Positions 56,029 to 64,000 of a stretch of DNA of 64,000 bases are shown here, piece after piece. Both the position numbers and the translations under genes were made by a program. Numbering within the stretch: position 1 is the stretch's first letter; every line of letters starts with the position of its first letter. Source of the stretch: Cladopsammia gracilis (Eukaryota > Cnidaria > Anthozoa > Scleractinia > Dendrophylliidae); contig JAJGOT010001115.1 in NCBI GenBank assembly GCA_022457155.1, positions 1-64,000 of the forward strand. Reading direction: 5' to 3'. Below the pieces are notes generated by a model. It saw only the letters and a list, made by a program, of their open reading frames with translations, was not told where the DNA came from and did no database searches.

Positions 56029-57596
56029 TCACTGCCCCCAGATGAAAATCAAGCGAACCCATTCTTCCTCTTCATACCCACTCGTGGTTGCTTCAAACTT
56101 CCATGTCCCGTTCATGATTGTTTTGTCAAACGCGGCTTGATCGGGGAAATAGAGATAGTTTCGATTGGAAAAATACTTGGCAATGCCAGCATAATCTTTC
56201 ACCTGAATATCAACGCCTGAGTCAGGGTGGAATAACAGCATCATGGTCTCTTCAAATTCCACGTCGACATCTTTGTCCAAAAACCATCCCGGATACTTGC
56301 ACCTCATGTTTGTCCAATTATCACCACGACGGCGAGATTTTTCTATCTTCTCCCGCGCGAGGTCATTATACATCTGGATGCGAGCTCGTTCCAGTTGGTC
56401 CGGTTCCTCCGGTTCCTCCTGTCGCTTAACCCGCGGAGCCGGAACAGGCGGCACTTTCTCCTTCTTCCGCGGAGCCGGAACAGGTGGGGTTTTCTCCTCC
56501 TGCCGCTTCACCCGCGGAGCCGGAACAGGCGGCACTTTTTCCTCCTTCTTCCGCGGAGCCGGAACAGGTGGGGTTTTCTCCACCCAAACTTCCATCCTGG
56601 TTGGTTTCTCCTGGCCTTGCAAAACAAAACGAAACCAGGGCTCAAATTCAGTCTCGCTGATTCTCGCTGAGAACTTCCAGACCCCTTCTGCGAAATATTT
56701 CACAAAGTCTGTTTCATAGGGGTAATCCAAATACCGCTTGTCAAAATAATCTATAAAATCCTGCCAGACTTTCACGGGAAAATTACTGCCGGTGTTGGGG
56801 TTGAAAAGCACCCGCTTTGTTGAAACTTTTCCATGTCGGGGGTCAAAGTCACTTCCCATCCCGGATAGCGATTTTTCATCCACTGAAACTTCATTCCCCA
56901 ATTTCGCTGCACATCATCCAGCGCCTTCTGACCCACCACATCTGCGGGGCGAGGAAGAGATTTCTTCTGCGGTTGCAGCGATGCTTTTTCAACTTGGAAT
57001 TTGACCCCATCTCTTCTCCGGGTGAAGGAATTTCTCCCGCTTTTCAATGCATCATGAATTGTTCTCGCATCGATCCCCAACTCAGATGTTGCCGCCGAAA
57101 CATTGGGATAAATCTTGGTTGAACTGGGGGAAGTGACTCTGACGGGAATCGCATGCGGTTTTTGGGTGATGGCCGGGATTTTTCTCGCTTCGCTCGCTTC
57201 GCTTCGCTCCGCTCCAGCCGCTTCGGGAAGAGAACCCACCGGTTCCTTGTCGGCAATTCGTTTCATGAAATAACCTTTTCCATTTTTCCTGATTTTCCAA
57301 CTCTGGCACCAGCCAGTTCTTTTGAAAGCGCAAGAAACGGCTTGCCTTGTGACTCCGATCCATGCTGCCATTTCGGTTTCGGTTTCAAATTTCGCCAGCG
57401 GAGGATCACTGGGAGATTCATGAACTGAAAAACGAGTGACTTTTTGGTCGACAACTGTCACTTCCCTCCCGCGAAACTGAAATTTGTTTCTTCCTTCATT
57501 GATTGCTTTGTTCAAAGTTTTAGGAGAAAAATGCATGAATGCTGCCAACTTCGCCTGGGACGAAAATCGCTGGCTGCCTTTCTTTGGAAACTGCAT
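56029..57596 (-). pseudogene. Multi-HTH protein with duplicated YPGW domain and CIN85-type proline motifs
   Basis: The start at 57596 gives three short helix-turn-helix modules of NUMOD/AT-hook-associated style: QAKLAAFMHFSPKTLNKAI, EMAAWIGVTRQAVSCAF and SAATSELGIDARTIHDAL, each followed by a basic strand. Next comes a domain beginning KNRYPGWEV. The frame changes near 56830 and continues through NPNTG...WKFSARISETEFEPWF. Then comes a linker with four PPVPAPR motifs and a second copy of the same domain (CKYPGWFLD...WKFEATTSGYEEEEW), with a stop at 56029. The first 30 codons of the downstream 290-codon frame have no ATG, supporting one gene. A GC-rich repeat encodes AERSEASEAR at 57182-57225. 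Early regulator or accessory role is inference. Confidence 0.5.
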
Positions 57597-57739
57597 CTAT
57601 CAAAACCCACATTTTGATAGGTGGAAAAAAATAAATGATTTTCGGAATCTTCTGGGGAACTTTGTTTTGTGGATTCTCAGGAGAAATGCCAACGCCGCAA
57701 ATCTCAGGAAAAATCAGGAATTTCTCGACGAATCTGAAT

Positions 57740-57950
57740 TCTCCGGCGAATTCAGGGGGAAAATCTTGACAAATTCAGGGGGAAAATGACAAATTCAGGA
57801 GGACAAATTCTGATGAATTCAGGGGGAAAATCTTGACAAATTCAGAGGGACAAATTCTGATGAATTCAGGGGAACAAAATGCAAATTCAGGGGGATAAAA
57901 TGCAAATTCAGGGGGAAAAAATTCACAATTGATAAAATTCAGGGGAAAAA
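57740..57950. repeat. Tandem AAATTCAGGGGGAAAAT units
   Basis: At least eight imperfect copies of a 15-30 base phrase built around AAATTCAGGGG(G)AAAA lie just upstream of the HTH gene start. Confidence 0.75.
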
Positions 57951-58439
57951 TGAAACTTTCTTGAATTTTTCAGTTCATTTTCGCAGGAAAATGAACTGAA
58001 AAAAGTTGACTTCCCCCATCACGTGGGTGGGGAAGCTGAAAACTATTTTCTGGAAGAATTTTTGATTTTTATTTTGATTGAAATTTTATAAAATCGTTTG
58101 GAGAAATATTTCCCAGAGAAAACCTGGGAATGGATAAAACGCAATGAATATACTGGAGAAAAAGAACATAAAAAACCCTCCCCAACAATGTTTTTATTTG
58201 TCAAACATGTTCAACGATGGGGGTCAGAAAAAAAACGCATCTTTTTTTCTCCGGAAAATAGAATTTCGCCAAACCCACAGACAGTTGTGGGGTTTTAGCC
58301 ATTTTCTCCTGAGTTCAGCAGAGAAGCAGGGCACAGAGGGCAGTTTTTTCCCCACAATGGCCCAAAATAGACCCCGGATTGCAAAAAATTCCCCCCCCGG
58401 ATTCATTTTTCCATTTGAGAATCGTTGATTTCCCCAGTG

Positions 58440-59065
58440 TTTTTTTCCCGGGAATCTATTCCAGAAAAAAAATGGATTTTTCTGAAACAGATATCTGTTC
58501 CAGAAAAATCCATTTTTTGCTCTGTTTTTTTTTGCTCTGGAAAAAATGGATTTTTCTGGAACAGATATCTGTTTCAGAAAAATCCATTTTTTCCAGAGCA
58601 AAAAAATCCAGAGCAAAAAATGTTTTTTTCCAGAGCAAAAAAATACAGAGCAAAAATGGATTTTTCTGGAACAGATATCTGTTCCAGAAAAATAGTTTTT
58701 TTCTGGAACAGATATCTGTTTCAGAAAAATCCATTTTTTCCAGAGCAAAAAAATACAGAGCAAAAAATAGTTTTTTTCTGGAACAGATATCTGTTTCAGA
58801 AAAATCCATTTTTTCCAGAGCAAAAAAATACAGAGCAAAAATTGTTTTTTTCTGGAACAGATGTCTATTCCAGAAAAATGGTTTTTCCCAGAGCAAAAAA
58901 ATACAGAGCAAAAAATAGTTTTTTTCTGGAACAGATATCTATTCCAGAAAAAACATTTTTTCCAGAGCAAAAAATGTGTTTTTCTGGAACAGATATCTGT
59001 TTCAGAAAAAAACATTTTTTTCCAGAGCAAAAAAAATGCAGGGGAAAAAAATAGTTTTTTCCAGA
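58440..59065. repeat. Array of eight AACAGATATCTGTT palindromes
   Basis: About 625 bases contain eight copies of TCTGGAACAGATATCTGTTYCAGA (near 58488, 58562, 58673, 58707, 58783, 58857, 58930 and 58990). They are spaced about 35-110 bases apart by A/T runs and CAGAGCAAAAAAATACAGAGC phrases. The long open frames on both strands across it are artefacts of the repeat. It sits between the HTH gene and the SSB-like gene, where replication-origin or multi-site binding functions are conceivable. Confidence 0.85.
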
Positions 59066-59131
59066 GCTGCTTGAACTTTTCTTGCATCACAAAATTTTTC
59101 AGAATCAAATTCTGAAAAATTTGAAGTTTCC

Positions 59132-59802
59132 TCAAACTTCATCGTCCTCATTCTTGTCCTCAAACTCATCGAATTCCGAGGCAGCCTGCACTATTTCCTC
59201 CACCAAAACTTCGTCCACAATGCATGTGATCGCTTTCACATTTCCGCAGAAAAGATGTTTGATGGAAAAAACGACTTGCCCGCGGAGAGGACAGCCAATG
59301 AGTTCTTTTTGCTTCAAGATGGGTTTCTTTTTCCCATCCGCGCACAACTCCCAAAATCTGCAGGAGAAATCCGTTGTGGGAATTTTGGAGGGATAGATTT
59401 TTGCGTAAAAATCTTTTCCTGCTCGGATTTGTCAGTTTTCACGAGAATGAAATCTCCCTCCTGAAATCGAGCAAAAGACGGGGAAATCTCTTTGATTGCC
59501 TGCTTCTTTTTCATCGCAGCAGAGTTGAAATGTTTTTCCAGATTGTTGAAGAAACTAATGAACTCGCTCGGAATAGTGATGCCCATAGAAAACGATTCAC
59601 CCTCATGAAGGAAAATCTTGAATTTGGTTTGGAGTTTCACTTTGAACCGTGAGTCCATGTGGAGGCAGGGGAGAAGGCAGAAATTAATTTTTCCAGAAGA
59701 TTTCTTACAGGGGTCTCCGAGTGAGCAGCTGGAGATAGATATTTTCTCGGGATTCATTTTTTGGGAGGAGATAAAAAAATGAATTAAATCGCGAAAATCC
59801 AT
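59132..59802 (-). pseudogene. SSB-like protein with acidic tail, one frameshift
   Basis: Starts at 59802 or at MNPEKISISS (about 59757). The body is strand-rich (SRFKVKLQTKFKIFLHEGE, FQEGDFILVKTDKSEQEK). A frame change near 59345 leads to KELIGCPLRGQVVFSIKHLF and a tail EFDEFEDKNEDDEV. Single-strand DNA-binding proteins of phages and viruses commonly combine an OB-like strand-rich body with such an acidic tail. That and its place beside PolB motivate the name, which stays tentative. Confidence 0.4.
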
Positions 59803-59969
59803 TTTTCCATGAACTTGCGATCCTCTTCCAGTCGGACTGGGAGAAAACCAGTGGTTATGTCAACCGCTTTTTGGAAGTTTCTTTCTGCGTCACACGCTTT
59901 TTCCCAGTCCGTTTCCTCTTTGATTTTTTCAGCCTCTTTCAGAGGAGTGGATTTGTTTTCACTTGACAT
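59784..59969 (-). CDS. Small charged protein, unknown
   Basis: The ATG at 59969 (AAAAAATG) starts MSSENKSTPLKEAEKIKEE, continuing as a helical, highly charged protein of 61 residues. It overlaps the start of the SSB-like gene by about 18 bases. No family recognised. Confidence 0.4.
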   Translation of the reverse strand: MSSENKSTPLKEAEKIKEETDWEKACDAERNFQKAVDITTGFLPVRLEEDRKFMEKWIFAI

Positions 59970-59992
59970 TTTTTCTCCAATGAAGAAAAAAT

Positions 59993-60481
59993 TCAAAACG
60001 CATTTTGCAAATCCACAAGGGCGTCGTTCATCTCAGCCTGGCAGAGGTTATGATGTTTATAAAGCCCTTTTTTGGGGTGCGCGTGCATCGCCGTTTCCAA
60101 TGCAGCTTTCTTTTTCATGAGATAGATGAATTCTTGCAATCTGGGAGAAACCCAAGTGACTTCGTGCGATTTTTCCCCTGAATCCAGAAAATGAGTTTTT
60201 TTCTTGCAGAGTTGATTGAAAAAAACTGTGCGTGATAACCCAAATCGTTCCCGAATTTCCTCTGCGGTGAAAAAATCTTCTCCATCAATCTGGATGAATG
60301 GTGAGTCTTCTTCCTCCCGAATCCAGAACACTTTTTGGTCGGTTCTTCTGGTATATTTAGTGTTGCCCGATTTGAGAACTCGCAAAATCGTTTTGGAGGG
60401 AAGCCCCGTTTTTTCGCTGGCTTCTTTGAATGTGAAAAAAGTTTGCTTTTCTTTTCCTTCTTCCTGAATTGAAAACTTCAT
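59993..60481 (-). CDS. HTH-module protein, 162 aa, divergent from PolB
   Basis: The ATG at 60481 has TTTAAAATG context. Two modules, FFTFKEASEKTGLPSKTIL and FFTAEEIRERFGLSRTVFF, each followed by a basic strand, resemble the modules of the gene at 57596, so the two are distant paralogues. A helical C-terminus follows. The start codon lies five bases from the first possible PolB start on the other strand, implying a shared bidirectional control point (CATTTTAAATG, 60479-60489). The frame is intact. It may regulate PolB; inference. Confidence 0.5.
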   Translation of the reverse strand: MKFSIQEEGKEKQTFFTFKEASEKTGLPSKTILRVLKSGNTKYTRRTDQKVFWIREEEDSPFIQIDGEDFFTAEEIRERFGLSRTVFFNQLCKKKTHFLDSGEKSHEVTWVSPRLQEFIYLMKKKAALETAMHAHPKKGLYKHHNLCQAEMNDALVDLQNAF

Positions 60482-60486
60482 TTTAA

Positions 60487-63400
60487 ATGGGGAAAAAAGA
60501 TTTTTTTTCTCCATTAAAAATGTCTTTAGCTGCATGGCAATCATTTGCGCGATCGACAAATTTGCGAGGTTGGTCGCGATTGAAGAAAAATGAACTGGTG
60601 AAGTTTTTAGTTGAAAATCTTTGGCAAGGTGGAGGCATTGATCAGCCCAAAATGAACAAAGCAACTCGTTTGAGAACTCGAAAAAGACGAAAAGCCAACC
60701 CTCTAGATGCCAAAAATGAAAAAATTGATGTGCCTATTTTGATTCCGGAAAGAAGAATTTTTCCTTCCAGAGCCATTCCCAGAGTGATTGAAGAAAACAC
60801 AGGAACGGTTTCGGATTGGCTGAATTGGTTGGAAAATGTGGATGATGTTGATATTCGGAGAAGAGCCAATCCCGCGGTGGAAAGATTGAAAAAGCAAATC
60901 GCTGAATTGTGGAAACAAAGGTTGGTCGTGGAAGAAGGAAAATCCGCTTTGAAAGGATTCGCGAAACAATTTATAATTCAAGGAGATGATTCCCCAACTC
61001 CCCAAGATTTTTTCCGGAAAGCAAGATGGCATATTCTCAGACTCCTGCGAGAAAATCCACAAACAAAAGTGAAATGCGTTCTGAATGTAGAAATGTCCCA
61101 AACCAGTTTGGCTTCTGGAGAGGAAATAATTGATGACCCATTTTTCCATTCCCGGCAGAAAAAGAATCTGGGAAACAACCCGGAGATTGTGGATGAAATG
61201 GAAAGAGAAATAATTGAAAATTTGGAAAACTTCAATCGCAGGGGAAGTAATTGGATGTTTGAAAGAGTTTTGCGTTTGGAAATTCATTTTGTGCGCTGGA
61301 ACCCACTGCGAGGGTCTTCTTGGATTGCTTTGCCCCCAGACTTGGAGAACAAGAAAGCCGTGATCAACATGAAAAATGAAGATAACATGTGCTTCAAATG
61401 GTGCTTGGGCAGAGCCGCAAATATGGTTGAAGTCCACCCAGAAAGAATCACACCGGATTTGCGAAAACAAGCGGAAGACATGAATTGGGATGGTTGCGAA
61501 TTCCCCATGGCCGTGGACAAAATCAAGTTTTTTGAAGCAAGAAATCCGACAATTTCAGTGAATGTTTTTGGCTGGAATGGATCTGTTTTTCCCCTGAGGA
61601 TTACCGAGGAAGAAAAGGCATTTCACGTGGATTTGATTCTGCTGACAGAGGAATTCAAAACGCACTATTGCCTGGTGAAGAATTTCTCTCGCCTGGCATC
61701 CTCTCAAGTTTCACGCCATGGGCATGAAAGATTTTTCTGCAAAAGATGCCTCAATTCATTTCCCAGCGTGGAAAGTTTGAAGAAACATAAAGCCATTTGC
61801 GGAGACTTTGAGGCGGCAAGGATTGAAGTTTTAGGAGGCGAATGCTCTTTCCAAAACTATGGGAAAATGCTGCATGTGCCTGTGGTGGGTTATGCGGATT
61901 TTGAATCTATTCTGAAACCTTTGGGGAACACTCAGAAAACTCACGAGCATATGCATATTCCCTGTGGATTTGCGTTTCATCTCGTTTCCCCATTTTTGCA
62001 AATGGAACCCGTGTTGAAAAGAGCAAAAGATGAAAACGAAGAACTCCCCAAAGATTTCATTCGGGAATTGATTTCCCATGTGAGGCAAGCTCACCTGAGT
62101 TTGCCGAAAAAGGAAATGTCCCCCATGACCAGCCAAGAATGGAAATCATTTCGAGAAGCCACGGTATGCTGGTTGTGCCGAGAAGAATTCGGAGAAGAAG
62201 ACCTGTCCAAAGTCAGAGATCACTGCCATTTCTCCGGAAAATTCAGGGGAGCAGCGCACAGATCTTGCAACAGAAAGTTTCAGCGGCCAAAATTCACCCC
62301 TGTGTTTTTCCACAATCTCCAAAATTATGACGCGCATCTTTTTGTGCGAGCTTTGGGAACAATGGATGAAGTTTTGAGCGTGACATGCATCCCCAACAAC
62401 GAGGAGAAATATATTTCCTTCTCCCTAAAGTTTGAGTTGAAAAAAGAACGAAGAGAGGTAGAAGAGGGGAAATGGAGAGAATTTTCCGTGAAACATGAAA
62501 TTCGATTTCTGGATTCCTTCAAATTCACGCTGATGGGATTGGAATCGCTGGTGAAGAATCTCCCCAAAGAAGAACTGAAAGAAACCACCAGATTTTTTGG
62601 AGAACGCAGCGAGTTGATGCGCCGAAAAGGAGTTTATCCCTATGAATTCATTGATGGATGTTTGATAAGTTTGAGAAAAAACTACCAAAGAAAGCCGCTT
62701 TTTTCTCCCGATTAAATCAGGAGAAAGTGAAGAAAAAAGATTTTCAACACGCCCAGAAAGTCTGGAAAGAATTTGAAGTGAAAAACATGGGAGAATATCA
62801 CGATCTTTATTTGAAAACGGATGTGTTGCTGCTTGCCGATGTCATGGAAAGTTTCAGAAAACTTTGCGAAGAAAACTATGAACTGGATCCAGCTCACTTC
62901 TTCACTGCCCCCGGAATGGCTTGGGACGCAATGTTGAAAATGACCGGAGTGAAATTGGAACTTCTGGAAGATGTGGATCAGTTGTTAATGATTGAAAAAG
63001 GAATCAGAGGGGGAAACGCAAATGCATTCAAGCGATTTGCGAAAGCAAACAACCAATATATGAAGAATTTCAACCCCGATGAAGCTTGTCGTTTTCTGGT
63101 TTATTTGGATGCAAACAACCTTTATGGGTGGGCAATGTCACAGCCTCTTCCAGTTGGAGAATTCCAATGGATGAGCGAGGAAGATTTGCAAAACTGGGAA
63201 AACTTTGTGAATGCTGAAGGTCAAGGTTGTATTCTTGAAGTTGATCTCATTTATCCCAAAGAACTGCATGACGACCATAATGATTTTCCCCTGGCTCCAG
63301 AAAGTTTGAAGCTGGGTGGAGTGGAAAAGTTGACGCAAAATCTGAGGGACAAAGAAGGCATGGTTTTGCATGGAAAAAACCTGCAACTCTATCTTTCCCT

Positions 63401-64000
63401 GGGAATGAAACTGAAAACCATCAAGCGAGGAATTTCATTCAAAGAGGAACCTTTCATGAAATGTTACATTGACAAAAACACAGCCCTGAGAGCCAAGGCA
63501 AAAAATGCATTTGAAAAAGAGTTCTTCAAACTGATGAACAACTCCGTGTTTGGGAAAACCATGGAAAACTTGAGAAAACGAGTTTCGATTGAACTGGTGA
63601 AAGATGTTGAAAGGGCAGAAAAGTTGATTAACAAGCCCAACTTCGCAGACGTGAAGATTTTTGATGAATTTCTGATTGCGGTCAAGATGAGGAAAACGCG
63701 AGTGGTCATGAACAAACCCATCTTCGCTGGGATGTCAATCTTGGATCTCTCCAAAACTTTGATGTATGATTTCCATTATGGGTATGCGAAGAAAAAGTGG
63801 AAAAATTGTTCTGTTCTGTATACCGACACAGATTCTTTGGTGTTGGAGATTGAAACGGCAGATTTCTTCGCTGATATTACCGCAGATGTACCAAAGTGGT
63901 TTGACACAAATGATTTCCCAGAAAATCACCCAGCTGTTCTGAATGGATTGCCAATTGTGAAAGAAAACAAGAAAAAGATTGGGCTGATGAAAGATGAATG
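60487..64000 (+). CDS. polB: Protein-primed type B DNA polymerase (Polinton PolB), one frameshift, runs off window
   Basis: The ATG is at 60487 or, more likely, 60520 (MSLAAWQSFARSTNLRGW...), which opens a SAP-like domain. Further: a Cys2-His-Cys finger near residue 415 (FFCKRCLNSFPS...KHKAIC), ExoI YADFESIL near 470, a treble-clef/HNH-like insert near 560-596 (CWLCREEF, DHCHFSGKFRGAAHRSCN) and ExoII HNLQNYDAHLF near 607. A one-base-type frame change near 62660 ends the first frame at 62715. The continuing frame carries DLYLKTDVLLLADV, motif A YLDANNLYGWAM (63103), motif B MNNSVFGKTMEN (63533) and motif C YTDTDSLVLE (63821), and is open to the edge. Same architecture as the polymerase at the left edge. 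Confidence 0.93.

Larger units (their letters stand above)
44288..64000. mobile_element. Maverick/Polinton (adintovirus-like) provirus, left 19.7 kb
   Basis: The element is identified by its gene set: retroviral-type integrase, protein-primed PolB, packaging ATPase, adenain-like protease, double-jelly-roll and penton-like capsid proteins, and a parvovirus-type PLA2 protein. It begins at AGTAGTTGAT (44288), starting with AG as Polintons do, and extends beyond the right edge within the polymerase. Many virion genes carry frameshifts, so the copy is an endogenous, degraded viral genome. Gene order alternates in blocks: plus 44.6-45.7, minus 46.1-53.0, plus 53.0-56.0, minus 56.0-60.5, plus from 60.5 kb. 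Confidence 0.95.

Noticed and set aside
58440..59065. CRISPR array
   Set aside because: The context is a eukaryotic/viral genome, the spacing is uneven and the intervals are themselves repeated, with no cas genes.
58224..59135. 303-codon minus-strand frame and 179-209-codon plus-strand frames
   Set aside because: Products of the A-rich palindrome array; both strands open together and the peptides are simple reiterations.

Overview
This window looks like a stretch of animal nuclear genome, most likely an anthozoan cnidarian (stony coral or sea anemone). It has intron-containing membrane-protein exons, LINE and Penelope-like debris, tRNA-derived SINEs and many foldback MITEs. Parts of two unrelated Maverick/Polinton (adintovirus-like) elements flank it. 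The host assignment is inference from repeat style and gene structure; the two viral elements are read directly from protein motifs.

Region 1 (1-3987) is the right-hand part of a very AT-rich Polinton. It holds a protein-primed type B DNA polymerase on the minus strand, running off the left edge, one unknown gene, and a terminal foldback ending at 3987 in CCTAACTACT. Composition changes sharply at that point.

Region 2 (3988-44287) is host DNA. It contains three relics or copies of one four-transmembrane, MS4A/CD20-like gene: an intact four-exon copy at 14187-25200, a copy lacking its first two exons at 39146-41490, and a broken first exon at 6829-6986. Long diverged duplications run alongside these copies (12.8-15.3 kb with 37.1-41.6 kb; 12.2-12.8 kb with 27.1-27.6 kb; 6.5-6.8 kb with 43.8-44.1 kb). 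The 9-kb first intron of the intact copy carries a GTAGTACYT minisatellite inside a large foldback. LINE, Penelope, SINE and MITE insertions fill the rest. A small host gene lies near 34.6-35.1 kb, inside a 3.2-kb interval bounded by perfect 26-bp inverted repeats.

Region 3 (44288-64000) is the left 19.7 kb of a second Polinton of more balanced base composition, which runs off the right edge. It starts with AGTAGTTGAT and also carries a terminal foldback. In order it has: a VLTF3-like protein; an acidic coiled-coil protein; then, on the minus strand, integrase with chromodomain, a parvovirus-type phospholipase A2 protein, two zinc-ribbon proteins, an adenain-like protease, a pX-like glycine-rich virion protein, a double-jelly-roll major capsid protein, a basic protein, a penton-like protein and a PPxY protein. 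On the plus strand follow a packaging ATPase, a fibre-like protein and small membrane and unknown proteins. On the minus strand again are a multi-HTH protein with CIN85-type proline motifs, a palindrome array, an SSB-like protein and a second HTH protein. Last comes a divergent plus-strand type B polymerase. The capsid, penton, ATPase, integrase, fibre and polymerase frames carry frameshifts or a stop, so this copy is an endogenised, decaying provirus. Its virion genes share a TAAAATG start context, which together with the VLTF3-like gene suggests a poxvirus/NCLDV-like late transcription programme.
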